Part shown: positions 39,862 to 52,713 of the stretch, piece by piece | Numbering within the stretch: position 1 is the first letter of the stretch | How the letters are laid out: each line of letters starts with the position of its first letter | Assembly (NCBI GenBank): GCA_001695595.3 | Contig: MBPM02000046.1 | Span: forward strand, 186,001-250,000 | Direction of reading: 5' to 3' | Source: Plasmopara viticola | Taxonomy: Eukaryota; Oomycota; Peronosporomycetes; Peronosporales; Peronosporaceae | DNA length: 64,000 bases | Translations under genes and position numbers: made by a program | Notes under the pieces: generated by a model | Told to the model about the DNA's origin: nothing | What the model saw: only the letters and a program-made list of their open reading frames with translations | Databases searched by the model: none

Positions 39862-42800
39862 TCAAACATTTTGCACTTCTTTTTCCTCACTAATGGTCTC
39901 TCGATGCTCGAGCGGTGGTTGGTTCGCTTTCATAACTTCCTGATACAGCAGTTCTTTCAGCGTCTGCGGGTCGTACGACATGTGCACATAGTCAAATTGT
40001 GCCAATTTCATCGCCACATCGGCGTGACACGGCTGCTCTAGCTGCAAATCACGCCACTGACTCACATACGGATGTTCAAGGGCCTCAGCGGCTGTAATTC
40101 GTTTCGCAGGGTCAAATTGTAGCAACCGATCGAGTAAATCAAGCCCATCTGGATTCGCTTCGGGAAAAATCTGCGCCCAATCAACTCTTGGTACATGGGG
40201 GTTTTGAATCAAAAACTGGCGTCCAGCATACCGTCGAGCAATGGGATTATCACAAAAGCTAAACGTCTTGGGGGTGCCCACAATCTCGACAATCACCTTG
40301 AGTTGGTCCACATACGACGTGCCAGGAAACATGATACGTCGGCCCAAGAGCTCAGCAAAGATGCAACCAATGGACCACAGATCAATCGCTTTCGTGTACG
40401 CATTGGCAAGGAGTAATTCCGGGGCCCGGTACCACCTTGTCACGACATATTCGGACAATCCTTCGGCCAAATCGGAATCATTGGCATGGCGGGCAAGGCC
40501 AAAGTCACAGATTTTGAGCCGACAATCCGAATTCACGAGCACATTGCTTGGTTTTAAATCACGATGCAACACGTCGGCAGAGTGCAAGTAGTGGATCCCA
40601 CACAACAATTGGTACAAAAAATACTGCACTTGATCGTCACTCAACGTTTCTTTCGAGTGAATGATACGACACAAATCCGTCTCCATGAGCGGTTGAATAA
40701 TGTACAAGTCTTCAAACCACTCAAAGTTCAATGGGCGTTGCAATTCATGAAAGCCCATGAGACACGGATGCGAGCCAATTTCACTCATCAACTTGATCTC
40801 ACGCAGAGCCAATAAGGCCACCTTGGGGTGTCGAATGAATTGACTTAATTTCTTAATCGCAAAGGTGCCACCGTGTACGAAGTCGCTGGCTGCAATCACT
40901 TCGCCATACGTTCCTTTCCCGACAATCTTGACCATGCGGTACTTTTCGGCCAATTGATACCGTACGCCATTAATTACAAATTGATGCATCACTTCTTCTT
41001 CCGGCGACGAGACGTGTTGGGATACTTTTGTAAATGATCGAAAGCTTGGGCGTGAAGTGGACGAAGTTTTAGATGGTACAAGGGACACTGGTTCACGCCT
41101 GCTGTCATCTGAGGGTGAAGTGCATTGAATACGCGACTTTAAAACTTGTTGTGATGATCCAGAACACCGTGACATGGACGAGATTGTGAGACCTAACTGT
41201 AATTTTCCAAAGAAACTCTGATGCTCGTTTGACAGCACATAGCTCTGTAACTTGCCACGCTGACAAGCATTCCTTTCCACTTTGCTTCGGCTTCGTCGTC
41301 CCATCATTCGATTTGAAATGGCACTACTCGCGCCCAGAAAGCTGCAAGAGCCATTGGTACCGTTTAGAAAACTGGCGAGATTGACATGAGTACGAGCTAC
41401 GACCTCGTGATTCGAATTGCGACAACATTCAATAAGTAGGACGGAATTATCATCACGCGACAGTCGATCAAATTGCAAGAAGAGCTCTTGATCATAATTG
41501 TACGACCACGAGACCGTGACTTCATGCGAATCAATTGCATTTTTAATCGGAGCAGCCGCGCGAGATTGTGCTTCCGTGTGCCAAACCCCTTCAAATTCAT
41601 TCGTATCCAGCGAACAGCGCACAAAGAACTCGTCGTCTTGCAATTCGCGTGACCGTACATCGGTTATTTGAGCCAAGTGAATGGTAACCACATAGCCTCC
41701 AACCACAGATTCGCGAATCCGTTCAGCTAATGACGGCAAGGTGAGGGTGGTATTACACCAGGAGGTTGAAAGACCACACTCGAGGCCACAACGTCGCCAA
41801 AAATCTCCCATCGATTCACACGTCCTTCATCACTTGCTTTGAAGTGTAACTTATGAACCCATTGTTGCACAAACGTCGTTTGATTATACCGCACTTGCAT
41901 CGTTTCTCGTCCCGAGATCACAACAATCCAATTGCGTTCGCGAGAGTGGCAAGACTCAGAACCCGACTCGGCCACCACGTCGTCATGGTCGTTGTCGTAT
42001 TCAAGCTCCATTTTCTCGACCAAAAAGTGATTGACTTGAACCGATTGCGACAGTCGTGTAAAGTACTCGACAATTCCATTAAAGCCACGGTATTTGCCTT
42101 CAAAGGGCACCATTGGCAAGTAATTACTGCGAACGATCACATCCGAAGTCAAGAGCGAGAAGAACCGGACGACAATGTGGTCCATGGGCGCAACGACGTT
42201 TGTCTTTGCCAGTGGCTGATTCGGCGCAACTGCGACGAATGCGATGGCGGGTTTTTTGCTTGAAAGCGATAGAGCGGGTAGACTCGATCGATCTGGCTCG
42301 TCTAGGGTCCCGTTACAAGTGCCCGGTTTCGTCGTCGCGCACGACGGAGGTACGTCCATTTGTACCCCTCTTTCGTCGGCTGTCACCCTGCTACAGAGTG
42401 CAGTGTAGAAATACTCGTACCCTTTGTAAAAGTCGTCGATAGTCGTACGTAATTGCTGCACTGCAGGCCACATGTGTCCGGACAGGTCATGATCAGCAAT
42501 TGCATTGGCTACAAATTGAAGCCACACGTGTTTACTCGCCGCGGACGTCGTTCGAAAGTGGAGGTGATGACCTTTGTGCGTCACGAGGGTGAATCGGAAC
42601 GCCAAGTTCGAGTCCAGCACGTGGTGAGGCAAAGCATCGGCTCCCGCCTCGGTCGAGGAGCTTGAGTTAGCCACGCAGGTACAAGATGCAGAGCTAGGTT
42701 GACATGTCGACCCTCGACTAACCATGGCCTCAACGTCCCACGCTTGACGAGGAAACGCAATCGGAAAAACCGAATTTGCCTTTTTTAATCTTGGATTTGG

Positions 42801-43068
42801 CATTTTGCCGACGTGCGTCCTCCTCGGACAAGTAACAATAGAGGAATCGACGCCGTAGTACAAAGTAGTACGTCTCCCAATGTTTGAGCCAGTCGCTGCG
42901 CTTCTGGAGATAGCCTCCATAGTGATAGCGCAATGGTACGTCATGTAGTACTTCTTGTCGAGACGACGGTGAAGTTTGCAACTCGGAGGAAAGACGAGCT
43001 TTGACGTCGTAGGTAGCTGATAGCTGGAGCCCCTCGGTCGCGGCGACTGACCTTGAGGTTTGAGGCAT
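39862..43068 (-). CDS. PH - NTF2-like - C2-like - MAP kinase fusion protein, two frame breaks
   Basis: Minus strand from ATG 43068. A PH domain starts 'YGGYLQKRSDWLKHWETYYF'. After a frame change at a 6-A run (42786-42781) it continues with 'FTLVTHKGHHLHFRTTS' and ends 'VWLQFVANAIA'. An NTF2/SnoaL-like domain follows ('VRFFSLLTSDVIVRSNYLP', 'WVHKLHF', 'RWEIFGDVV'). A second frame change lies between 41811 and 41727. Then come a C2-like segment ('YVVTIHLAQITDVRSRELQD') and a MAPK domain: 'VGKGTYGEV', 'HRDLKPSNVLV', 'DFGLA', activation loop 'GLSEYVVTRWYRAPE', and a final 'ALEHPYV'. The TxY site is SEY (40455-40447). The C-terminus is acidic. A two-gene model is possible but would need an overlap of 85 bp, so one gene with two indels is preferred. 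Confidence 0.75.
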
Positions 43069-44008
43069 GGCTAGTTTGCTACTGATACTAATTGAGCCGG
43101 AAGTTGATGTGCACCACAGGAAACCAAGCCCTTATGTTGGGTATTGCTCCAATCAGCGCTCGTTTACATGACGATCAATCGAAACAATTTTTAGAAACGA
43201 AATGGAATGTGTAATTTGTTAGAAGCTGGAATAAAATTGCGATATTGTCTATAAAATTGTGGAAAATGTGCTGGGGCTTCCGACTATTTAGAAGTGTAGC
43301 GTTTGTTTTTTTCGCCATTCTTACTATCCCTTGACGCTGTAGTAGTGCTGCGCCGTAGATGGTAGGAAAGCAACGACATCGTACTGGAATGAGTACTCAG
43401 GATTTTATTTTGACCAGAAGAACACTTACGTCTTACTAACAGTGTATCTTTGAAAGCATTGTTTGTGTCGATGTATCAAATGTCGGTGACGCAACTTTAC
43501 CCTCTTCTGTTATATATTCGGGACATCTATGACCCACAAACATGACCAAATTTGGTGCACGACCATGACAAATTTCGATAAATGACACTGAAAAATTTAT
43601 GCAGCCGCAAAAAAGAGGACCGTCGCCAAAGGAGTCGAGTTAGTATTAGAGATGCCACAAGCACGTGAGATGCTTAGCTTTTCGTTGCAATGCTATCAAG
43701 TACACCCACATCTAAAAGCTAGAATCGATCTTGATGGACGAGCAAAGTCAAGCACTGCGGTGGTTTGCAGTGTTTGACGAAGCTCACGCTCGATCACGCT
43801 GACAATTCAACTACAAAGAAGCTGTCTTTTCTTCTTCACGCAAGTCGTTGGAAATGTATTCGTGAAATTGCTCATGAACCTTTGCAGAATTGTTCATTTA
43901 CGACGTGGCGTCTCATTATTGGTTGAAAATTAATGTCACAGATCTTCATGTCCGCTTAAGTACGCCAAAAAATTTCCCTCCCTGGTTTCATTTCTGCCGC
44001 CTCGAGAA
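43069..44008. other. Intergenic, promoter of the PH/MAPK gene and flank
   Basis: No gene seen. The first ~130 bp upstream of 43068 are conserved in the duplicate near 63345-63462, which identifies it as the proximal promoter or 5'UTR of the PH/MAPK gene. The rest is AT-rich and unremarkable. Confidence 0.5.
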
Positions 44009-46110
44009 ATGATGGTGAAGCTCTTTTGTGCGATGGTTGGTGTGGCGAGCAGCGCATTCGAGGCGAAGGTCGACGATACTGAGTCGGTTTGGGATTTGCA
44101 GGACGCGATTAAGGCGAGAAGCCGAACGACTTCAAGGACATCGATGCAGACAAGCTGCAGCTCTTCCTGGCCAAGACGGAGGGTGGCGCGTGGCTGACGG
44201 ACGACAACCAAACTACGCTGGATCTGGCAGACGGAAAGGTTCATGAGGACGTTCAAGCGTTGATCAATGGGGAGAAGATGAAGGCGACGAAGACTTTGCA
44301 GCTTTGGTTGTTCGAGAAGATCAGAATGCCTCGACCATCAACGGACCAGGTCCACGTGCTGGTGGTGACTTCTAAGATTAAAAATTAGGGTTGAGCAGAA
44401 GATGACCCTTTGAATGGAGCTCTAAAAAGATTGAGATTTATGGAATCGGACATGGCGGCCATCAAGGCAGAGATGGCGGCTGCTAAGGCGGACGCGGCGG
44501 CCGTCAGGGCGGAGGTGGCGGCCTTTAAAGCGGATGTGGCGACCACCAGGCCGAAGACATTGACCAACTTTAAAAATTTATTAGTTCGCAAAGACGAGTT
44601 TCGACTCGACAGACTGTCTATGGTGCAACAGAGTGACAATCCAATTGTCGTGCCACCCACAGTACACGAGTTTTAAAAGGAATTTGGTGAATTTCCCTCT
44701 AAGTATTTCATCCGGAGAGAAGAAGTGGTATTTTGGAAGGTATTCAAGAAACTGCTGTTCACGAAGAGTCGTGTTGTGATAGTAGGCTCATTAGGTGTCG
44801 GAAAAACCTGCTTTCTAATACCTTTTGCATTCTACCTGGCATGTATTGAAGAGAGGAAAGTGCTGATCATACGCTGTTTGAAAGAAGCAACGGCAAGTAA
44901 CGCTCTGGTATTTCTTTATGGCAAAGGATTGTACGCACGACTATTAAATGCTCGGTCGCGTGATATCTTTGCCATCCGTAGGCAAGGCACTCTCGAGTCG
45001 GTCGAGGGCGAGGTCGATGACATTTACTTGGTTCTCGTTGTTGGTTTTACGCAAGATCAAGTAGAGGATGTAAGAAATGAATACGAGCCTTTTAAGTGTC
45101 TTGCAACATCCTGCCAGTTTGATGCAAAACAAGACGACAGCTCACGCGCTGTGGTATTGCTGGCGTGGTGTGAAGCTGACCTGCTGCAGTACGCGAAGTC
45201 AACGAACTGGGTTATCAAAACTGGTCTACCTAAGATCAAGCGGCAGAACACACCATTGCCAAAACTTGTCAAGGAGCAGTACTTCTACAGTGGTGGGAGT
45301 ATAGGTGAGCTCTGTAAATAACACAAACTGCTTAAGATGCGCGTATCGAACATTTGTTGGAGTTTGGGAATTGCTTAGCATTTAGTTCGATGTACAACTA
45401 TGATGGGGGACAAAGTAGGAGGCAAGTGAATGGACTGCGGCGTCACTACATCACTGACTGCCAAAAAGAAGAGCACTACTATGACCGTAGATGATGGAAG
45501 CTATCTGTGGATTCGAGATATGCATTAAGCACGTTGGGCGGATTGTCGACACGGACAAGCAGCTAGAGCTTTACAAATATGCAAATTCTGTTGATGCCGG
45601 CTTTCATGGCGTCGCATACGAAGTATTGCTTCACAACGCAGTTCAAAGGGCATTCGCAAAACGTAAATCCATTGTGCTGAAGATGCGGGAAGGGTCAAAG
45701 TACGAGAAAACCGAAGTTTGAGTGCCCAATGTCGTTTGCAGTGGCGAAGATCGTGCTATTTATGCTTGTCCAAACTTGAAAAGAACACTTACTGGTACCC
45801 CGACTACCCGTTCTTTTCTTTTGTCGGTGCAGTGACCACGTGTGAAGCGTTCCGTTGTGGAAGTGAAGATTTCGAGACAATCATGGCTTATATTCAGGTG
45901 ACGATTCAAAGCGAGAAAAAAATTAAGGAAGAGAGACTGCGCCGGCTGGACGAAGAGATGGATAAAAATCAGTCGCTTAAGGATATGAAGCGCGCATTTG
46001 TGGTAGTAGGTCCTGACTCCGATGTCTGCGAGAGATTCGTTTTCCACGATGCGTCAGACCCTGACACGTTTCAAGCGATGGTATGCTCCGGAATGTCGGG
46101 ACACTTCTGA
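44009..46110 (+). pseudogene. Crinkler (CRN) effector gene, disrupted
   Basis: The N-terminus at 44009 ('[11 protein letters not shown]') is a CRN head. One base is missing around 44111-44116, and the LFLAK motif (44161-44175) is in the shifted frame. The DWL-type region continues to 'HVLVV' (44353-44367), and a stop follows at 44386-44388. Downstream, a heptad-like Ala/Lys/Glu coil (44448-44550) leads, after a stop at 44674-44676, to a P-loop NTPase (GSLGVGKT near 44784-44807) ending near 45321. Broken C-terminal pieces at 45491-45721 and 45718-46110 follow. CRNs are host-nucleus-directed cell-death effectors of oomycetes. NTPase plus nuclease-type C-termini are known in the family. Several breaks mean this copy cannot give a full protein. 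Confidence 0.8.
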
Positions 46111-46179
46111 AATTTTCCAATATCTGGGCTTTACCTTCCGAAAAAAATTAAGCTTGCCTTTCATATTATAGATTTTTAT

Positions 46180-49100
46180 TCCTGATGGAAATGAGGTTGA
46201 TGATAGAAAAGACGTACCCGCTCGAACAATACCTCGCTAACAATGAGCGCATTTAGGCAGCACAGAAGCGCGCACACGCGACGCTCGCCAAAATTAGAGA
46301 CCAAATCCGAGCTTGAGAGCGTAAGCCCAATACCGAACTTATTAAAAGGCAAATGCGAAACCAACAACGAAATCGAACTTAATTAATATATTATACTTTT
46401 TTCTCAAATTAAACCAATGTAGTCAATGACAACAACTTGAAACTCCAAAATATTGAAACCTATAATCTAGAGATTAAACTCCTGACACAAGTTATAAAGT
46501 CATATCGACGAAAAGTAATACAGTCAAGCATATGTAGGCAACATCCTTGCACACGAACTCGAAGGATCAAAGAGATTATATATCCAAACTACCGGATGGG
46601 GTAGCAGCTACCATGTTAGGGTACGTGGTAGAACGGGTAAGATGTTTTATGTAGGTAATGTTTCACGCCAAATCGACCAGAGAGTGGTAGCCAAGCATTA
46701 CAATGTTTCGATTGGAGCCTTTGAAAAGCAATTGTCGTCTGACTTTAAAGCTGATCCTCAGGAATCATATAGAAACTCACCTATATGCGAGTGTTGAGCC
46801 TTCTGTTCTCTACGACATACTCGAAAAGATTCTTACGAATCAGATAAGTGCATTTAAGGTAAATATTGCTCTTGGGGTACGAACTTGTCAGCAATACCGA
46901 TCCTAACGATACTTGCTACTTCTGTTCGAATCTTGCAAACACCTCTGTGCTCAATAAGCCTGTCGCTACCAACAGCAAGGCCTCTTACAAAAAATTAAGT
47001 GATTTGGATAATCTGTTTTGTGAAATTAGCTGACAAGTGAACTACCTCAGCTCCCGGTATAAGCTATAAGCGATCACTGCATTCAAGTTTTTGTCTACCA
47101 TCGCGGCCATGCTCTTGGGGATAGCGACGATGTTTTTTGTAAGCTTAAAACAAGCATGAAATGAACTTTCCGAAGACCAACAACAAGTGCGTCTTCCACC
47201 GCATCGCCTATCACACATTCTATAGCACCAAGAGAACTCCTCGCAGAATTCAGGCTCAACTAAGAATGCAATAAGAGCCACTGCAATTAAAGGTATTTGC
47301 TGAACCTGTTTAAAAAGTCTCAAGCCCATTAACCTTCTACAGCTCGATGAGATTTTATGATTGCTTCTATCTCGGTATTGACGTGTTCAAAATGAATGTA
47401 ATGCGGAATGCATTCAATTAACGAACAAGTGGTACGAATCTTGGAACGTTTTATCGCACAAAAATTGCGCTCTCACGTCGGTATACTTAATTTCTATATC
47501 AATGTCCTAAGTGTAGAATGATTATTGTCTACGCTGAAAAGCTAAAAAATCTCAACAAGAATCAGTGTGAGCTTGTAAATATTGAAAGCTTTCTACTGAG
47601 TTAACTATGTACTTACCGGCTCAGAACGCGATACGATAACTCCTAACCAAGTATTCGTCAAGGACGCGGGCTAATGCATCGACCACTTCATCATTCATGA
47701 CTTTAAGGTCAGTCTTAAGCCTACCGCGATCAAACACGGGGAGAATTCTGTCTTTTCGAACGAACACATCTTAATGACGTAACAGTAGCTGATAGATTAG
47801 CAGAGGAAGCGTATGACGATTTAAAGATGCTACTTACGGATATGATCTATTGAATCGGTAATGTATTGGTTCGGATTCAGCAGTACAATGTCAATATGTA
47901 TATGTCGCTTCTTCGAATAATCACCAATGCTTATGGTATGACAGGTATGGAAATTCCAGGACTCGATTTTTGCAAGACATACATAAATTTGTATATGGAG
48001 AGTTGGCTTTAAGAGAAAAAGTATGTCAGGTTCTTTGACTTTGACTGCAGTCTTGTTTTTGGTAAGCAAAGGTCTGATTATGGGTAAATGAAATAGCAGC
48101 TTGACCAGGTATCAGTACTCAGCTTCAGTTCTGGTCGTGACGAAATAGACTTGATTGAGAAGGATTTATTTGCCTAGATTGGTACCGACAACGTTATTTT
48201 TATCATCAAGAACCCCAGCTCCATGTGCATTACTTCATTGGACATGAAAATGCTTGATTATACTAACTTCCTACCAGCTGGTATCAGCTACAACAATTAT
48301 TTACAACAAGTTTTGGTGGCTGCAAATGCTATGGCAAAATAGATGTGTTTATGGTCTTGGTAAGGGTACTTCCCCTTACGAGTACATCCCCGCGTTCATT
48401 GTTTTGAACCAGACAACTATCCCGCCTGAGTCAGCTTTTGTAGCAGAATCCGTGGCGCAAGCATCACCAGCGACGACTAAAAACGAGTGAGATATATGGG
48501 GGGTTACTAGTAGACGAAATTGATCAAATATTTTCTAATCTGATACAAATGTCTCGACGTAGTCCCTTTCTCCAAGCTGTCAAGGCTCAGCGAGAGCTAG
48601 TAAAGCGCTTCGATCTGGATATGTTTGCGATTGTCCCTTCCTGGTTTATTGGAAAAGGTCATATTTCAAACCTGCTTCAATATTCTCCAATACCCGCATA
48701 AGAGACTTGCTAACGCATTTTATTTTCCAGCTAAGCGCATGGCTGGCTACAAGAGTCACGATGCTAGAGAAAACAGAAATGTGGTATGACAATAGAGCAC
48801 GTTGATACGTTGCTGCAAAAGCAAAAGTATCTGTGTGATCGATGCTATCAGCTGACTGCTGGTACAGCTTTGTCGGATCGTAGCAACCACATTCTTGGCT
48901 ACATCGACGGTAAAATCTTTCAGCTGCGTCAAAAGCAACACCACACGAAAAGATTCGTCGCTCAAGCAATCATGTTATGAGAAGTTGCTTAAGTCTAATT
49001 CAGATAAAGTTGTCTACTTTATTGACAAGAAAGATGCTCAAATATGAAGGCCAACATTGCTGGAGGCCCATTTATCATCTTCAACCGCTACGTTAAGTGC

Positions 49101-50785
49101 AATGAGACAAATATTCGTGGCGTCAAGGCCTGTAAGAAATTTATCGGATACGATGCTAACGCTCTATATCTGTGGCACTTGGTAATAAAGCGTATAATCG
49201 ATGACATCGATGAGCAAATAAGGTATTCGGCTTTCTTGAGTGTAACATTCGGACACCATTACACGTCAGACTGTACTTTGGTGAGACGACTCCAATTTTC
49301 AACAATGTACTTATCGGCTATACGAATGAGAGCGTCATTGGTAAGCTCATGTTCAATTTCAATGAGGCGCGCAAGCAAGGCTTAGCAAGACCAGCTCGCA
49401 AAATGATTGGTAGCTACTTTGGCGAAAAGATTCTTAGCTACACTCCTTTGCTCAAATGGCGCCTTCTCATGGTGTGGAAATAACCAAGACTTATTGCTTT
49501 GGCAAGGCTACCTCTCACAAGACTCTCGCTCCGTTTATGAAGGCTGTATTAATTGGTTGACGAAAGGGTGATGTTGATAAGTCGAAGGCGATCATTGCTG
49601 AGGTGATAACTAGGCAACAGTGTTGTTGATCGATCTAGATTGAACATGAGCAAGCACAAAGGTGATTATAAGAATAAGATTTATTAATTTACGTTTCATG
49701 GGCTGGAGGAGCCCAACGGTCCGGGTGAAAGCACGATCAAGAAGCGCCAACTCACTAATAAGAACCCTATCGATTTGTCGATTGCTATCTTTCTTTTTGC
49801 TAAGAAACGTATGCTTCAGTTCTACTAAGACTGCATAAATCGTTCCTTCGATCGCTCTGAATTTCAGTATCAAGAGTTGAACACTGACTTGGTCTATTTA
49901 GCTTTCAGCTGTGATAATTTGTTTCAATAATGCATCAACCCTGGGCTACGAATCCACTTCAAGGAGCACAACTACGACGCGACTACTACACTGAAGCAGC
50001 TAAGTTCGATCAGCGAACGCCTGGTTGATTCAAAGATGAATGGTCCGGCGATGCTATGGTCTCACAATCGAGTGAGAACAATATTTGCTATCTACTCGAC
50101 GAATATTACAAGGTAACAATTCAGCAAAAGAATACAGCAGGGAAGTGGTCAAAACAATGGTAGTCTTACTCCTGATGGGTTTGAGACTGTTGTACGGGTC
50201 CGCATCACGCTGCACCGTACAAACAAAGGAATCATACTTTGAAAAATCAAGTCTATCATTACCTACACTCACAACAAAACAGCACTCATCTTCTACTAAG
50301 ACAAATGTCGAGTATCTGATAATGGTATCGCGACTGAAGCACTTGATATAGAAGCAAACGCCTTTGGATACTTTTTTAATGAATTGACAGACCATATTCG
50401 CGCTACTACAGAAACTCTTCTTTGACCTAAAAATGGTTTTATCGGAACTTAAACTTTATATCAGGAGGGAAAGGCGTGATACCCTGAAAAATTTTCAAAA
50501 TAGTAAATGAGTGGTGTGGGAGTCAGAACGACATATAACGATTGCAAAGCAAAAATAGAGATTGAGTGGCTCTAAAATAGCTTTGCCGTTCTCCAACTCG
50601 TGGCAAATCGTTCTTGCATTCTAGAAAATCGACCAAATTTGACTGCTATCAACATCAACTCAAGGCTGGGGTACGCAAGATCTTCAGAAACAAGACGACA
50701 GCAACTGTGTTAGCAGTGCAAAAAGCAGTCATTCGTCTTCACAGAATTGATATCCTAACGAGTGACAAGGCCTAAGAACTCTTTA
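46180..50785 (+). pseudogene. Polinton 2: PolB and start of integrase, heavily decayed
   Basis: A second PolB on the + strand aligns with 20752-25150. It has the basic N-terminus (46190-46310), the 'YELVSNTDPNDTCYF' block (~46877-46920), an Exo-region equivalent (~47690), an HNH-like segment ('LLQKQKYLCDRCYQLTAG' with 'GYIDGKIF', ~48810-48920), a motif A equivalent ('IGYDANALYLW', ~49145-49177) and thumb-region traces. The integrase is recognisable only to the second Asp ('DILTSDK', ~50748-50768), after which the sequence switches to an inverted segment. Stops are much denser than in Polinton 1, so this is an older insertion. Confidence 0.75.
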
Positions 50786-52265
50786 ATTTCAAGACAATTG
50801 ACCTCTACAACAACGATCTAAGTGATCAGATGACTCCTGAATCTTAGCTAATACATCCCCAATGCAACAAACATATTCGCAAGTAGCGTCTTTGGATCCT
50901 ACTTTACAAAACAGCGCACCCACTCGGTCAAACTGATACGACACAGAAATGTGTTCGTTCATGAAGACAGTATTCATTTCGTGCTATGTCGCGGTTGGCT
51001 TAAATGAAGTGATCAATTTAATGGAACGCACTTTTGATGGAATACTTCGTAACCAGTGACCGTGACGTGTTCTAAGCCGGTTTTTGGGGAAGCTCGTAAG
51101 AGTTACATACTCAACTAATTTTTCTAATATATTTTGGCTTTTCATCGCAGACAAAAACTGTTTCACACTGAGAGCAGCAATACTTAAAATGAACAATATC
51201 GATGTTGTTAACGGAAGAACTTAATTCTCTCGCGATATAATATTCATGCATTCTCACTTCTTGTCCGATCTTCGAATGCATTCTGCATTTTCCTGAAGCC
51301 ACATCCATCTTTTAACGTTAATACCGAGATAAGAGTAGTTCTAAACTTCATCGAGCTGTAGTAGGCCAATGGGCTTGAGACTTCCAAACAGGCTCAGCAA
51401 ATATTTGCCACCTTTTAAAGCGCAGCACTCTTAAGTTTACCCTTCATCTGAACCTGGATTCTGCAAGATCCTTCTTGGTGCTCAAGAATGCGTGCCAGGC
51501 GATGCAGGGAAAGACACACTTGTTGTTATGGTTAGGGAAGTTGATTACATGTTCGCGGACAATTTAAGTAAAAACAGCGTCGCTATCTCCAAAGCATTGT
51601 CGAGATAGTAGACGAAACTCTTGAATGCAGTGATCGCTTTAAGCTTATACCCGGAGCTGGAGTAGTCTAGTATGTCGGCCAACTCCACAGAACCAACTTC
51701 CGAAATCACCTTTTTTTCAAATGTCAGCCTTGCTATTAAAAGCGACAGGCTTATTGAACACATGAGTGTTAGTGAGATTTGGACAGAAGTAGCGAGTATC
51801 ATCAGGGTCGGACTAGCTAAAAAGTTTGAAGCTTTAAGCAATATTAACCTCGAAAGCTCTCACTCAAGACACCAAAGCATTTTTGAGCATGTCGTAGAAA
51901 TAAAGGGCTCAACATCCCTATATAGGTGCGATTCCAAGTAATTGGTGTATAAACGATACTCAGGATCAGCCTTGAGTCAGAAAACGAGTACTTCTCAAGG
52001 GTTTTTATCGAAACATTGTGCTGCTTAGCTACGAATTATAATTTAATCAGCTTGCATATTAAATTTCTCTAATCCTTCGGGCTCGTATGCAAACAAGTTG
52101 CCTATATGTGCTTGGCTATATTATTCTCCGCCGATATGACTTCATAGCGATTTGGCCAATGTATGGCTTTTACATTCTGAAGAGTTCAAGCCATTGTCAT
52201 TGACTATACTGCTTTTTGTTTGAAATAAGAAATGATGCATTAACTAAATTTGGTTTTGTCGTCAG
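50786..52265 (-). pseudogene. Polinton 3: PolB N-terminal part in inverted orientation
   Basis: Minus-strand homologue of the first ~1.4 kb of PolB. Readable on the minus strand are an 'ISEVGSVELAD' block with 'YSSSGYKLKAITAFKSFVYY' (51710-51600) and a Cys pair region 'YCCSQCETVFVCDEK' (51185-51140). The piece ends where it meets Polinton 2 at ~50786. Together with 46180-47760 it forms a long, imperfect inverted repeat of PolB 5' ends pointing toward each other. Confidence 0.7.
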
Positions 52266-52329
52266 GTTCGGGTTTGTCTTCAAAACGTTTGGAGTGTAGC
52301 AATAACGTATTGCGAACTAACAATTTTCA

Positions 52330-52560
52330 GCGATGTTCCAGCACCCAAGCTGACCAATGCTCTCAAGACAGGTAAGCTAAGCCTTACTACAGACCAACTC
52401 AAGCATTCGGGGTCGTGCTATTAGACTTGATAACACACGTCATGAGATCAAGAAAATCTCAAACAAAGCTTATACAGCTGAGACTCCTATGCTCCCGATG
52501 AAGTTCTGCAGTTCGAGAATAGCTCTCAAATCAAAACCAAAAGTAATAGTCAATCGTGAT
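52330..52560 (+). pseudogene. Polinton core-protein fragment
   Basis: On the + strand 'DVPAPKLTNALKTGKLSLTT' followed by 'DQLKHSG' aligns with the core protein of Polinton 1 (33330-33220, minus strand there), then continues out of frame with a basic tail ('NTRHEIKK'). Its position next to the PolB 5' end is not the normal gene order, so it was rearranged or the part between was lost. Confidence 0.65.
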
Positions 52561-52597
52561 TGATGTGCGCGCTCCATTATGACTGTTTTTTAGGCAC

Positions 52598-52713
52598 ACT
52601 GACTCGATTTGTATGATACGATCTGAACGACTTTACATCGTGAAGCCGCAGGTGCATTAATGCATTTGGTGTTTCTCAGGTCGGTCAGCTCATGTCATAC
52701 AAATCGAGTCAGT
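52598..52713. repeat. Perfect 19-bp inverted repeat in penton-derived sequence
   Basis: ACTGACTCGATTTGTATGA (52598-52616) and its exact reverse complement (52695-52713), with a 78-nt spacer. The right arm is part of a penton fragment ('QLMSYKSSQYAWVNC', 52687-52731). A second repeat, GGTGCATT.A.GCATTTGGTG, occurs directly at ~52650 and ~52732. The pattern suggests a local rearrangement by template switching. Confidence 0.7.

Noticed and set aside
41727..41811. Two separate genes (PH/NTF2-like and C2/MAPK) with overlapping ends
   Set aside because: An 85-bp overlap of stop and start in the same orientation is unlikely in a eukaryote. A single-base frame change fits better, although RNA data could revive the two-gene view.
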